This document shows, in pieces, positions 32,102-44,410 of a DNA stretch of 64,000 nucleotides. The notes beneath the pieces are model-generated. The model made no database searches, was not told the origin of the DNA, and was given only the letters and a program-made list of their open reading frames with translations. Made by a program: the position numbers and the translations under genes. The stretch is taken from positions 37,634,001-37,698,000 of the forward strand of contig JBITNC010000002.1 in NCBI GenBank assembly GCA_050084985.1, read 5' to 3'. The first letter of the stretch is position 1. Each line of letters starts with the position of its first letter. This DNA comes from Nageia nagi. Taxonomy: Eukaryota; Pinophyta.

Positions 32102-33120
32102 CTACTTTACCACATTGATGTCAAATTCTTGCAACAACATCAACCACTTAGCTAATCTTCCTAATAAATATTTCTTTGCTACAAGATATTTCAATGGGTT
32201 AATTTGGCTAACAACATATGTAGTGCAATATAATAGATGCCTTAGTTTTTTTGTAACAAACATTATACCAAAACAAAGCTTTTCCATGGGAGTATACCTT
32301 GTTTCATAATTAATAAGATTTTTTCTAAGATAGTATATTTCCCTTTCTTTATTATCATTATCTTTTTGGTATATCATTTTCACAAAGGCATATAATGTGG
32401 CTAATATGTAAATGTATGCTTCCTTTGCAAAATCCATAGGCACTAAAATAGAAGAATTAAGCAAGTATTGTTTTATATCTTCAAAGGCTTTTTGACATTT
32501 TTCATCTCATACAAATTTAACATCCTTTTTCAATAAATGAGTAAATGGCCTACATTTATCTCCAAGTTGAGAAATGAATCTTCTTACTAAATTTATTTTC
32601 TCTTAAAAATTCTTAGTTATTTAAGGTTCTTTGGAGTTGGCATACTCACTATGGCTTTGACCTTTTTAGGATCCATCTCAATACCCCTTTTAGAGACCAT
32701 GAAACCAAGAAACTTTCTTTAAGTAACACCAAAAGGACATTTTTGAGGTTTTAGTCTAAGTTTGTACTTTTGAAAATATGAAATACCTCTTCAAGGAGCT
32801 CCAAATAGTCTTTTCCTTACTTTGATTTGACTAAGATGTCATCAACATATACCTCCACTGATTTATGAATGTGCTCATGGAACATAAACATCATAGCTCT
32901 TTCATAAGTAGCACCTGCATTTTTCAAACCAAAGGGCATAACCTTCCAATAAAAATTTCCCCAAGGTGTAGTAAAAGCAATCTTATGTTGATCAACCAGA
33001 TTGATTAGTAAATGATTATATCCAAAAAATTCATCCATGAAAGACAAAGTATCATTACCAATGTTTTTTTTATTTTCCATCCATCTATCATGGATTTGAT
33101 GTACAAAGCTAAGCATTCAA
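32102..33120 (-). pseudogene. gypsy reverse transcriptase and first RNase H
   Basis: 32817-33116 encodes SFMDEFFGYNHLLINLVDQH, then KIAFTTPWGNFYWKVMPFGL and KNAGATYERAM, and ends with VEVYVDDILVKS. The catalytic YVDD is intact at 32838-32849, and the first aspartate is in FMDEFFGYN. 32102-32464 continues with the connection/RNase H part: LCFGIMFVTKKLRHLLYCTT, then PLKYLVAKKYLLGRLAKWLM. Between them (32465-32816) the palm and thumb sequence is present but frameshifted. This is the gypsy-type polymerase that copies element RNA. It is clearly identified but not functional as a unit. Confidence 0.9.
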
Positions 33121-34590
33121 CAAGAATTTCTTTACTTAAATTTTCATATCTATAAAATGAAATTGCATCACACTCCTTAATAGATCTATTTTTTTATGAA
33201 AATATAGAAGCAAAGATATTGGTAGGAACTGTTTCTTTCTTGAAAATAACATATAATATATCCCTATGTATTTTAGATGTAAAAATGAGATCACATAAAC
33301 TAATCTTAGCAAGAGTAGTTTTCAATTGCTCAATCATGTTATAAGTTTTAGTATCAGGTGGGACACTTGTTCAGTGGTAACTAGATTTGGAATATGCCTT
33401 GGAAAACCTTTTTGTAATCTAGCACAAACTTCTTTATCCACTAAAACTATGTATATTTGTACATATGAATCTAAATCCTTCTTATTAATTTTGTACTCCC
33501 TTATGCAATAAGATCTAGAATTGCAACTTCTAATGCTTTATAGAAATTTGTAAAATGACCTTTCCTTTGATGATAAATGCAATAACCTTCTAAAGTTCCC
33601 ACTAGAATACTATCATCTTATGATGTTTTGTCTATTGGTTACAATACACTCCTTTTCATCAAATCTCTCAAAATAAACCTTGGTTGAATTGGAATGTATG
33701 GCTTCTATCTCTCGTTGTAGCTAATCTTATCAATTTAGGAGGAGATGCACGTGTATCAACCATGTTCACTATATTTTTCTCATTTTTGTGTATATCTTAT
33801 GATTCTCCTTATTGTAAGGAGTATATGCATAATTGATATCTCCTAACTCAAGTAAAATATTCTCTTTTTGCAATAATTCTTTTACTAAAACCCCAAATCT
33901 AATACTCTTATCTGTTGGGGCATGCAAATTAATGATTGGTAAAATAGAATCTCTAAATATACTACAACTTTCACTTACATCAAATTTACTATGAATAAAT
34001 TGTCATACCTTTTTGAATCTTAGAATATAATTCTCTAAAGTTTCATTATGCCCTTGGCGCATGGCACATAACTTTGTAATAGTTCCTTGCTCTTTAACAT
34101 TATCCTTGTATTGACCCATGAATATTTTTACCAATGAATTGAATGAATCTATGGATCCTCCTAGCAAATTGTAGAACCATTGGTTGACATCACCTTTTAA
34201 ACTCCTTGGAAAAAACTTTACCATCAACTTTTCCTCTGATCCTAATTTCAACAAACACTTCTCCTAAAAGCTAATATGATGTTGCTTTAGGTCTTATTGG
34301 CCACTAAACATCTTAAACTTGGAGGCCTTATGATCAAATGATAGGGAATAATTACGGATATCATTTGATAATGGTGAGGTGAATACACCATCATAATCTT
34401 CCTTTTTTTGCTAGAATTTGTTACTATTCTTAAGATTGGTTAACCTTATAACAATTGTTGGATCTAGAACTGACTGTAAGTTACTCTGCATTGAAGCCAC
34501 TTGTCTATTTATATCTTCCACTAATTTTATTAATTTGGTTATATGTGCCATGGTTGGATCCATTTTTATGTTGATGACTACCTAAAAAGT
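33121..34590 (-). pseudogene. gypsy gag and protease region (Tat-like element)
   Basis: The 34003-34254 frame encodes the gag capsid core (LMVKFFPRSLKGDVNQWFYN, then FNSLVKIFMGQYKDNV and RQGHNETLENYILRF). RC of about 33540-33600 reads GYCIYHQRKGHFTNFYKALE, a gag Zn-type motif (C.YH...GH.T..C) whose last Cys is Tyr. The N-terminal gag part reaches to about 34570 in broken frames. The protease should lie at about 33121-33500, but I cannot point to a DTG triad there. Gag would form the particle and bind element RNA. Confidence 0.8.
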
Positions 34591-34670
34591 AGTATATGCA
34601 CATCATTGACAACATACACTCTTCATAAAAATCTCGTGAGATCTCGTTGGTAGGGAAAGATTAATCAAAA

Positions 34671-34685
34671 CATTCAGGTTCACCA
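34671..34685 (-). other. probable primer-binding site of the Tat-like gypsy
   Basis: RC reads TGGTGAACCTGAATG, starting 3 bases inside the right LTR. The TGG start and position fit a tRNA primer site; the tRNA is not identified. Confidence 0.6.
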
Positions 34686-34688
34686 AAA

Positions 34689-35261
34689 TGTATACCTCAA
34701 ATAATGCATAAATAATAAATTGATGCACTATTTATCTATAATGTGTTTGTGGAAGCATATATCAAAAATATGGTATTAAACGAACAAGATAAACAATGTA
34801 CCTTCATCAAACTTACATCCAAGCATCATAATGAAAATCATACATCAATCACAATAATACACCATAAGAAGCAAATGCTACCAACAAACCAAGAGCAAGT
34901 TGTTACCTACATGAAAGCAAGATGAAAGGTTTAACATATTTATGCAAAGGTGGTCTTACAAAATACTATTATTTTTTGGGTAGAATGATATTGCATGCTT
35001 TGGTCTCTCTCTCTTGATATCTACTGATATGTTTATGTTGCCTTTGATATTCTTCTATAGCAATGTTTTGATCCCATTGGATTCTTAGGATCATTACCTT
35101 CTACATTGTTTATGGTTTCTCTTTTGATATTTGACACATGTTACATTATACAATGGTCCATTACATTGCCTTGGGTATATTTTAACCCTCCTTATAATAA
35201 ATATTCTTGATGTTATAAATTGAATTATTTAATAAATAATAATTCATTTTGAGACTATACA
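34689..35261 (-). repeat. right (5') LTR of the Tat-like gypsy
   Basis: 573 bp, TGTATACCTCAAATAATG...GAGACTATACA, pairing with 28575-29177. Confidence 0.85.
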
Positions 35262-35719
35262 ATTAGAAAATAGTTAGTACTCCTTGTGAGAGTATATTAT
35301 TGACCAAGGGGAATTGGTTGAAGATTGGTAATACTTGGGCTTCTTGCATGCATCCAAGTGAAAGTCTAATTTTAAACAAGAAAACAAACCTTAACTTTAC
35401 CCTCTCTACAACTATGATACTTGGTTATGATAAAATGTTGGATGTATGCAATATATCACATGATTCTATTATAAACCTTTTGTACATGTTAACTTTGTTA
35501 AACAATTTAAGTATATCTTTTTTATTATTCTTGGTAAAAATTTATCATGTATGATTGATTAAATCAATATATATGGTTGATTAATTTGAACAAATCTCAA
35601 AATATATGAATGATTAAATTCAAAATATATGAACGATTAAACTCAACATGGTTGATTAATTGTTTTCATAAATTTAATATGCTTACATTAGTTAATACTT
35701 TCACCTTCTTTTGTAGTAA
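35262..35719 (+). other. D leader, right part
   Basis: Continues the leader of copia D after the gypsy insertion; matches C at 43247-43550. Ends at the gag start ATGGGAGACTC (35720). Only short frames occur; the 84-codon frame at 35300-35554 is not a known protein. Confidence 0.75.
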
Positions 35720-36965
35720 ATGGGAGACTCCTTTACATCCAAGCACATCCTAGATGTTTCTAACAATGATATTTGGGAATCTAGGGTAAAAGTAGAGCTC
35801 CAAGTACAAAAATTATGGTAGCCAATAAATGAAAACCAAGTTTCTCCAACAGATGAGAAGGCACTTGAGGCTTACAACATAAAGAATGAGTTGGCAACTT
35901 CAATGATCTTTTATGTAGTTTTATATAAAGTACTCCTAATGATATCTTCTTCAACTCTGCAAAAGAAGCTTGGGATAAGCTAAAAAAAATCTACCTCAAC
36001 TCCAAATTCTTAAGAAGGTTTACTATTCTTCAAGAATTTTTGTAATCATGTCAAGAGAAAAATAAAAATATTGCAATATATTTGAACAAGATTTTTGATC
36101 TTAGGACCCAACTTGTTTTATGTGGTTGCAATTGGATAAACAAAGAGTTTATGGTATTTATTATCTTTCAAAACCTATCTTCTAAATTCAGTCACTTTAT
36201 GATAGTTATTGAACTAAGGCTCGATGATGAAGAAGATGTATACTCATAAATATTTTCAAGGCTTATCCTAAAGTATGAGGAAAATCTCAACAAAAAGTTG
36301 TTGATATCCATTCCTAAGGAGAATCATGTGGCACTTATACCAACAAAGACTCACTTCAAAAAGAAGTTTCACAATCAAAAGAAATCTTCTCATGCTTCAA
36401 AAAAGGACTTCAAGAAAGGTGAAAATAGAATGCATAATAACCATGATAAATCTAACATATCTAAATTCAAAGTCAAATTTGAAGGCAATTGTAATTTCTA
36501 TGGTATTTATGGTCATAAGGAATCATATTATTGTAATAAAAAAAATAAAGAAAAAGGTGACAAAGGATTTGAAAAACCAAAAAACTTCAAAGGCAAGGAG
36601 AAGAATAATAAATTTGCTTGTGTTTGTGATCTTTACTCCAAGTCTCATAATTTAACAAATGATTGGATTGTTGACTCTAAGCTCATTGATCACATGTGTT
36701 TTGAAAAAGTAAGTTTCAAAATGTTCATAAGTATAAAAATGATGTAGTTATGATAGTTGATAATTAAATACTTGAAGTTTAAGAGATTAGGAGTGTGTTT
36801 ATATATGGGAAGGTTCTTGAAAATATGTTTTATGTACTCAAGCTCAATATGAACCTTCTTTTTGTAATTCAAGTTGCATAAAAATGATACTCATTTGAAT
36901 TCAACTCATACTCTTTGTGTATTAATAAGGGACTTACTAATTTAGTGAAAAGATAAGTGAAATGT
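35720..36965 (+). pseudogene. copia gag and protease (element D)
   Basis: Starts at ATG 35720 (MGDSFTSKHILDVSNNDIWE), the family's gag opening, and runs 33 codons to a stop. The UBN2 region continues in other frames (ENQVSPTDEKALEAYN, then KEAWDKLKKIY). A 149-codon frame at 36298-36747 carries the basic nucleocapsid and a damaged zinc knuckle, CNFYGIYGHKESYYC, where the second Cys is Tyr. It then enters the protease, WIVDSKLIDHMCFEK, with DSG changed to DSK. So both RNA binding and protease activity should be lost. Gag would build the particle and protease would cut the polyprotein. Confidence 0.85.
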
Positions 36966-38145
36966 GATCTTTATATTTTGGATTAAGTGACAACAAAGAT
37001 GTGTCTTGCTACAAATATTTTATCTAGAGAAATTTTTTAGTATAATTGATTAGGCCACCTTAACCATAGAAGTATTCATGTTATAAAAACTCAATAACTT
37101 ATGAAAGGTTTACCATTGATATCACCCATAATTGGTCTTTGTAAGAAGTGCATCTTAGGTAAGATGTATAGAAAAAATTTTGAGAAAGGTAAAGCAATAA
37201 GGGAAACTCAACCTCTTCAACTGATGCATTCAGATTTGATGGATGTATTTTAGACTAAGTATCTTAGGGGATCTTCTTATATCTTAACCTTCATTGATAA
37301 ATTTAGTAGGATTAAATTTGGTTATCTTCTCAAGCATAAGGACAAACCTTTGATAGGTTCAAAGATTTCAAAGCCTTAGTTGAAAACTAAACTAACTTCA
37401 AGATCAAGATGTTAAGATCTAACAATGGGGGTAAGTATAATACCAATGAATTTAATGAGTATTATGCCAAATATGGAATCAAGATGTAAGTCATGATTCC
37501 TTACACCCCTCAACAAAATGGTATTATTGAAAGAAAGAATAGGACCATTCAAGAAATGACTAAGTGAATGTTGAGAAATCTTCCTAGTTTCTTATGGGAT
37601 GAAATTGTAACATTGTGATCTATATCATGAATAGGTATCCTACAAAAGTAGTTAAAGGCAAAACACCATATGAAGCATGGATGAGAAAGAAACCTAACAT
37701 CGATCACTTTAGGATGTGTTGAATGTAATAACTATGCTTTTAATATTTTTGAGAAAAGAAAGAATTTAGATAAAAGATTTGAAAAGTTCATCTTTGTGAG
37801 CTATAACATTTAGCATAGAGGCTACAGGATCTACTCTCCTTCCTTCATAGTAGTGTTAATCTCTAGAGATGTAAATTTTAATGAACTTCCTAAGGAATCT
37901 ACTTCTTATGAGGATTTGGATGATCTTGATGAATCTTTTGATACACTTATTTGGTTGGATTTAAGTGTAGATAAGTCACCTCAAGAGGAAATTTTTTCAA
38001 CACAAAGGATAATGAAAAGTATGACCTTAAACAAATCTTTGTTTATCAAAATTAACAATAAGAATGAGCCCTCATCATTCAAAGGAAGTTTTGAAGCATA
38101 AATGCTAGATAAAAGCCATGAAAGTTAAGTATGAGGCTTTAATAA
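36966..38145 (+). pseudogene. copia integrase and linker (element D)
   Basis: Integrase in several frames: LTFIDKFSRIKFGYLLKHKD at about 37285-37345 (usual FIDDF, here FIDKF), the second aspartate region as SNNGGKYNTNEF (D to N) at about 37415-37455, and the catalytic Glu kept in NGIIERKNRTIQEM at about 37520-37560. The linker frame at 37853-38101 reads VNFNELPKESTSYEDLDDLD, then LSVDKSPQEE and KNEPSSFK. With the second aspartate lost the DDE triad is broken, beyond the stops and shifts. Confidence 0.8.
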
Positions 38146-39050
38146 AAAATCAAACTTAGGATTTGGTTCCCTATCCTAATGAATGAAATGTCAGTGATAA
38201 TAAGTAGGTTTACAAAGTCAAATATAATTCAGTTGAAGAAATTAAGAAATATAAGGCAAAGTTAGTAGCTAAGGGATTCTCCTAAAAATATGAAGTTGAT
38301 TACGAGGAAACCTTTTCTCTAGTGGAAAATATGCCTATAATCAGGTTAATCCTTTCTCTTTTAGCAACTCAAGGATGAAAGTTTTTTCAACTTGATGTCA
38401 AGAGTGTTTTTTTCAATGGTGAATTAAATATGGAAATCTACATGAATAAACTATAAGGGTTTATTTTAGAAGAAAAATAGCCCTTTATATGCAAGCTAAA
38501 GAATTTCTTGTATGTAATTAAGCAAGCACCTAAAGCTAGGTACAAAAATATTTAAAGATACTTTATAAATATTGGGTTCTCTAAGTGCTTCTCTGATTCA
38601 GATATTTATGTGCTCAATTAGGAATAAGACTTGGTCTTAATTCTTATTTATGTGCTCAATTAGGGATAAGACTTGGTCTTAATTCTTCTTGATGCAGATA
38701 ATATTATAATCACTATAAATAATGACAAAATCATCCAAGAGTACATATACAAACTTAAGGCAACATTTAAAATGATTGATCTTAGTCTCTTACATTACTA
38801 CTTGGTATGCAAGTGTACCAATACAAAGATTACACTTAAGTACCTTAGTTAATCCAAGTATATATCAGATATATTGCAAAAGTTTAGAATGGAGGAGTAC
38901 AAGTTTATTGCAATCCTAATCTCTCCTAAAATCACTTTATCTTTTAGCTACAACTCTCAGTTGGCAGATGCTACGATGTATAGATAAATAATTGGAAATC
39001 TTCTTTATTTAACTATTTTTAGGCTAAATATTACCTTTGTAGTAAATATA
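38146..39050 (+). pseudogene. copia reverse transcriptase (element D), with 42-bp duplication
   Basis: Reads YEETFSLVENMPIIRLIL at about 38300, then FFQLDVKSVFFNGELN with the first catalytic aspartate, then QAPKARYKNI. The stretch just before the active site is duplicated: bases 38605-38646 and 38647-38688 repeat (IYVLN.E.DLVLIL / IYVLN.G.DLVLIL). The YVDD box that follows reads LDAD. The enzyme is dead on several counts. The sequence from about 38687 onward is the part repeated at 50594. Confidence 0.85.
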
Positions 39051-39600
39051 ATGATACAATTTATATGAAAATTGTATGTTGAGCACCTCAATATTGTTAA
39101 GCAAATCTTAAGGTATGTTATAGGTACAAAAGAACTTATTCTCAAGTATTTCAAATTGCCCTCACTTGTTCTCTCCAGCTACTCATATTCTAACTATGGG
39201 GGAGACATAGATGACATGAAATAAACCTCTACTTATATTTTTAGCATTGGTTTAGATCATATATTTTAGGCTTTCAAGAAGTAACCTACTTATTGTAGAA
39301 TATCAAGCCTTGTTAGTCGTAGCCTAGAAAACTACTGATCAAGCTCATATGTCTCAAATTTTTTCAAATAATTAGTTGATTATTGCTTTGGAAAATAACT
39401 TTATTTTCCATCAAATAATAAAACATGTTGAAATCCAAGCATATTTCATTAGAGAGTAGGTTTTGTATGGTATGCTACAATTGTAGTATTATCCATCAAT
39501 CCTCAACTTCACTAATTTATTCACCAAGCCCCTTCTTGAAGCTCAATTTTGTAAGCTTAGAGATTCTATCAGGTTCATGAAATTTTCTTTGATGGGGAGT
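39051..39600 (+). pseudogene. copia RNase H (element D)
   Basis: Reads KLYVEHLNIVKQILRYVIGT at about 39070-39130, then SSYSYSNYGGDIDDMK and TSTYIFSIGLD. The tail (KHVEIQAYFI, then NFTNLFTKPLLEAQF) ends at about 39590, followed by the long 3' region. It has in-frame stops. The STIEAEY segment is partly lost around 39295. It aligns with the second copy at 50930-51560 but shows different damage, so much of the decay came after the duplication. Confidence 0.85.
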
Positions 39601-40409
39601 AGAGTTTGAATTCTTGTGTTGAATTTATTTTTGTGATGATAACTTCACCTCTAGGAGGATTTTTAGTTATATAGTGTTGATATGTGTGTGTACCTTTTGG
39701 CTAGTTCTCCTTGAGTGATGAACTATTTGTATTCTTTAAGCATGTGATTAACTATCATTAGCATTGTTCAATTATCCATGTGGGAAGAACTCATATATGC
39801 ATATGATGGATCTTTTTTGCATTATTTAATCATTCATATGTGAGGAACGTGCACGTGTATTTTGGCACTATTTAGTTATCCATGTGTGATGAACTCATCT
39901 ATGCATTTTTTTATATTCTATTTGTAATGAAAATCAACACATATTTTGTATAAAATAAATGATTATAATTATGGGCTTAGCATCTTTATGATGACTTATA
40001 GTGCATCATTGATTAGTTTATGGATGATATTATTTGATTCATTTATCTTTGTTGATATGAATATATATATGATGCATCTAACTGATCTTATTTTTTGAGC
40101 TACCTGTAGCTTGTAGGTTTTTTTTTTAAATTACAGGTTACTTCAGGTATGCAATCTCATAAAGGCTCATCATGTCAACTTCCAATTGGATGACCATTTT
40201 ATGTACATTGAAATTAATTACAATTAATAATTATATTGTAAATAATTTTTTAAAATGGTAAAATAGTGAGTCCCAAACTAAGATCTTGCTTACTTATAAA
40301 AGATGTAAAAGTTCTCATCTTTGATTGTATTTGTATGGAGAAGAACTCTCTTTTACTCTTTCTTTATTCTCTCTTCTTCACTCTATCCCAATATTGCATC
40401 AAGAAGAAG
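39601..40409 (+). other. 3' untranslated region and purine tract of copia D
   Basis: About 800 bp with the family's conserved words (GGCTTAGCATCTTTATGATG; CTGATCTTATTTTTTGAGC) and a purine-rich end, AAGAAGAAG, at 40401-40409 before the LTR. Confidence 0.75.
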
Positions 40410-40906
40410 TGTTGGAATGTATAATGCATTATTATAAGTTTTTGTAAGGTTCTTGTAAATTCACTAATACTTAAAAGTATCCCTAGATACCTAAAGTTTT
40501 TAAGTGGATATGATAATATAACTTATTTACACTCCTTATAAGCATGCCCCTTGGGTAAACGGGTGAAGCATGTCATGTCTTTATACAATGGTTAAAAAGT
40601 TTATCCAAGGGAGAATTTTGACCTATAAATAGAAGGCCTTCTCCTTGAGATTACACACCAAATGTTGAAGCAAAGTTATGCTCTAGGATTAGTGTTATGA
40701 GCAGAAGAAAGAAGTCTTGTAAGAAAAAACTTTATCTTTGTGAATGAGAAAGATTTTAGTTAGAGGATGTACTCCCATGGTTGGAGGAACCATTTACATC
40801 ATGTGTTAATTTGTGAGATTATTTTTGCTTTGAGTGTTGATATTTAAGAGAGCTTTCATATAATCTTGAGCATATAGGAATTGGGTCTTTAGTTTTAATT
40901 TCAACA
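40410..40906 (+). repeat. 3' LTR of copia D
   Basis: 497 bp, TGTTGGAATGTATAATGC...TTTCAACA, followed by ATATT (40907-40911), which matches the bases before the 5' LTR at 5122-5126. Confidence 0.92.
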
Positions 40907-40923
40907 ATATTAATAGTGAAAAA

Positions 40924-41371
40924 TATTAGAATTTGTATTGTAATATTGTATAATATTTATCTTTAATGTAAATTCACTTCATACTTAAAGTATTATTAGA
41001 TACCTTAAAGTATTAAGGAAAAAAAATAGAAGGATTAAAAATACGTATGAGATTAAATATAGGAAAATGATTAAATATAGAGTGGGTTTCTTTTTATAAA
41101 AAGAGAAGAACTTCTCTCTCACTTACACGTAATTATTATGTAAGCTTTGTTATAGGTTTAAAGAGTGAGAGAGAGAAAAGATTTTGTAAGAGAGGTCATT
41201 GAGAATAAGATCTTAGTTAGTGGATGTATTTCCAAAAATGAAGAAACCACTTTATATATTATGTTATTTATGAGATTATTTTAAGTTATTATGCTATAGT
41301 TTTGGTGTTGAAAGTATCTTCTTGAGATTTTGGTAGATTAAAAGTTAATTCAGAAAGGGTTAATTTCTTTA
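40924..41371 (+). repeat. 5' LTR of copia C
   Basis: 448 bp. The first base pair is mutated (TATTAGAATTTG against TGCTAGAATTTG in the 3' LTR); it ends TTTCTTTA. A TATA-like TTTTTATAAAAAG lies at 41091-41103. Confidence 0.9.
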
Positions 41372-41373
41372 AG

Positions 41374-41385
41374 TGGTATCAGAGC
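41374..41385 (+). other. primer-binding site of copia C
   Basis: TGGTATCAGAGC, two bases after the LTR; complementary to initiator methionine tRNA. Confidence 0.93.
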
Positions 41386-43550
41386 TTTTCTTAAAGGCTC
41401 CTCTTCAGCATACTTGAAGGTTGTTCCTCTTCTTTCTCCATCTACTTTGTTGAGGTAAAAAGGCTTGTAGGTATAATTTCCCTTCTACCTTATCCATTAT
41501 CAAATTTTGCTTTATTACTAACCCTTTTGGTTCTTTGGTTATAAAATTTTATTTAGCAAAATTTGTTCAAAGTAGATATTGGTTATACTAACATGTTAGT
41601 TTAATCTAATGTTATTGCTATGCATTATTTTAATTTGTTAAGTCATAATTTTTTAAGTAAAATTGCTTAATATGTAGCAATAATATGCAAGTTTTAGATA
41701 AATTTTCAAATTTAGCAATAATAAGTTATTATAGCTTAAATTTGCAAGTTTTTACTTAATGTAGAAATAGTTAAAAGTTCAATTTTTTTTAACTATAATG
41801 TTACCATTGCAAATTTTTACAATGCTAGTATGTTTGTAAAAATGAATTTGCATGCTTTGCATGCATGAAATAGCTACTATATATATAATTATTACATTTT
41901 TTTTTAAATTTTCTTTTGTTATTTAAAAAAAATAAAAATAAGGGTCGATTGGTCGATGCCCCCCCTTGGAGGGATTTTAAATAAATTTTTTATTTTACTG
42001 TATTTGTATATATTCAAATAATTTTTTTAAAATAAAGTTTATATATATATATATATATCCTTTTAAAAATAGTTCCTATTTTTTTATTTAAAAAAAAGAA
42101 AGAATCTATTTTTAAGGGGGGCATTATTTTTAAAAACAAATTTTTTAAAGGGGAGATATTTTTTTTGGTTGTTTTTTAAAACTCCTTCTTGGAGAATTTT
42201 ATTTTAGAAAGGTCTGTTTTTAAGTATGAGCTATTTTAAGTAAATGCCTTATTTGCTAATTTTTTAAGTGCAAGTTATTTTAAGGAATTTTTTTTAACAT
42301 GCCTTTAAGATAAAAAGTGAAAAATTAATTAATTTTGCATAGATTAATGTTAAATACATGGATTAATGTTAATTAACTATGCATAATTTAATATCAAGTA
42401 TGCATTGATGAATTAATGTATGCATGAATTAATGTTGTTTTATCTTAATGCATATTTGATGCACACATGTGGTTGGATAAAAATTTTAAATGCATGTTTT
42501 AATTTTTTTGTCCTAGTGCATATTTTTTGTTAAATGGATAAAAAATTTTAATGCATGATTTAATATTTTATCTTAATGCATGTGAATGGATAAAGTTTTC
42601 TTAAATATTTTTACCTTATTTTTTTGATGATAAATTACAAATAAAGAAATATTTTAATTCCATTTTTTAAGTAACAAGGGGGAGAATTCTTCATTTTTTG
42701 ATAATAAACCTTTGTAAAGAGTTCCATTAGGGGTTGTAATAAAATCCATTAGACTCTTAGGCTCATTTATTTTTAGTTAAAATTTATGAACTTTTGTAAA
42801 AAGATCCATTAAGGGTTGTGATAAAACCCATTGGACTCTTTGATTCATACTTATGGATGTAGTTTCAAAACACTTTATTTATTTTGCACTTTTACTTTAT
42901 ATGCAAAGTACGCAAACATTAAAAATTGCTTCTCCCTAAAATGAACACATTCACATATTTTTTCTACAACATTACTTATTTGGGGAGCCATGAGGTGAGG
43001 ATAAGATGGATTAAAACCTTTTAATTCGATAATCCAAGTGGTGAAAAGTTTGTACTTCTTAATTATTTCTAAATCTTTTGATGGTCTAGATTTAACTCCA
43101 TATAGGTGGATAGGCATGTGTCTATTGATACCACATGTTTATCTATCCATTAAGGGATTATCCTAATAACCTAGGAGAAAAATTGAAAATTTAATCAAGA
43201 TAATTAATTTGATCGATCCAACATACATCATAACCTTAAAAAATAGCTAGTACTTCTTCTTATGAGAGTATATCGCTACCCAAGGGGAACTGGTTGAGGA
43301 TTGGTAGGACTTGGGCTACTTACAAGCATCTGAGTGAAGAACTAATTTTAGATAAGAAAATAAGCTTTAACTTTTTCCTCTCTCTTCAATTATACTTGGT
43401 GATGAAGATGTTGGATGTATGATTTTAATTCTTGTTTACAATTAAGCATTTGATTTGTTGATTAGTTCAAATATGTATTTGTATAATTAATATTTTTAAA
43501 TTCAACATGTATGCTTACATTATTTATCTCTTTCATATTATTTTATAGCA
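41386..43550 (+). other. long untranslated leader of copia C
   Basis: About 2.2 kb, very AT-rich, with a (TA)n run at 42041-42058 and runs of T or A. The C-run GCCCCCCC at about 41959 stands out. The last 650 bp match the leaders of D and B. No coding frame is recognised. Confidence 0.75.
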
Positions 43551-44405
43551 ATGGGAGACTCTTGCATCCAAGCATATCTTGGATGGTTCCAACTATAGTA
43601 TATGGGAACCTAAGATTAATTCAAAACTTCAAGTATAAAAATTTAGATGATTATCAATGAAAACCAAGTTACTCTATCAAGGGAGAAAGAACTTGAAGTT
43701 TATAATACTAAGAATAACTTGGTAAATTCTATCACATTTCTTACAATTTCAAATGAGATACTCCTCATGATATCTTCTTCAAACACTGCAAAGAAAGCAT
43801 GGAATAAACTAAAGAGTATCTACCTTAGCACAAAAGTTTCTAAAAAGTTCACCATTCTTCAAAAGTTATTTCAAATATATTAAGAGAAAAATGAAATTAT
43901 GGCTATATATCTGAATAAGGTTGTTGACCTTAGGACCTAGCTTTGCGAGGTGTGGTTGCAATTGGGTCAATAATGAGTTTTTAACTTTCATAATCCTTCA
44001 AAGCCTCTCTGTTAAATTCAATCAATTTGTGACTATTATTGAAACTAGGTTTTATGATAAAAAAAAATGTTGTTCTTATAAAAATTATCAAGGCCTAATA
44101 ATAAAGTGTTGATCATCACTTCTAAGGATCCATCTGTGGCACTTGTTCCAATGAATCCTTCAAAAAGAAGAACTATAACCAAAAGAAGGGTTCTTATGCT
44201 CCTAAGAAGAACTTCAAGAAAGGTGGAAACAAGAAAAATTATGATCATGATAAGTCAAAGGAAGCCAAAGCTAAATTTGATAGAAATTATAATTTTTATA
44301 ACATTTATGGTCATATAGAAGCTTATTGCTTTAGGAAAAAAAAAGGGCAACATGAAAAAAGATCTAAAAAATCAAATAAATCTAATTATAAGAATAAGAT
44401 CAATA
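43551..44405 (+). pseudogene. copia gag (element C)
   Basis: Starts ATGGGAGACTC at 43551 as in D, but a two-base loss shifts the frame after about five codons. The UBN2 part is in the 43647-43883 frame (EKELEVYNTKNNLVNSITFL, then AKKAWNKLKSIYLSTKVSK). A later stretch at about 44160-44350 carries the basic nucleocapsid and a damaged zinc knuckle (NYNFYNIYGHIEAYC-like: first and second Cys lost). Gag would form the particle. Several joins would be needed for a full frame, so it is not functional. Confidence 0.8.
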
Positions 44406-44410
44406 ATTTT

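Larger units (their letters stand above)
28575..35261 (-). mobile_element. Ty3/gypsy (Tat-like) retrotransposon
   Basis: 6687-bp element with LTRs at 28575-29177 and 34689-35261, starting TGTAGACC or TGTATACC and ending TACA. The flanking 5-mers are TTTAG and ATTAG (one change), and the D leader reads continuously across them. On the minus strand the order is gag, RT, RNase H, a second RNase H, integrase, purine tract. RT before integrase defines the gypsy superfamily; the second, archaeal-like RNase H before integrase suggests the Tat lineage. All genes are broken by stops. Confidence 0.9.
5127..40906 (+). mobile_element. composite Ty1/copia 'D' with nested insertions
   Basis: Outer element of the cluster. 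The 5' LTR starts TGTTGGAATG at 5127 and the 3' LTR ends TTTCAACA at 40906. The bases outside both are the same 5-mer, ATATT (5122-5126 and 40907-40911), the expected target-site duplication. Internal D parts are a leader (28289-28574 and 35262-35719), gag, protease, integrase, RT, RNase H, a long 3' region, a purine tract and the 3' LTR. Four other elements (6045-11234, 11598-18906, 19258-27803, 28575-35261) and an inverted copia end (from 5803) interrupt it. The coding parts are full of stops. Confidence 0.85.

Noticed and set aside
42041-42058. (TA)n runs here and at about 50262-50283 and 54593-54610 as functional sites
   Set aside because: Simple microsatellites common in AT-rich DNA; nothing links them to a function.
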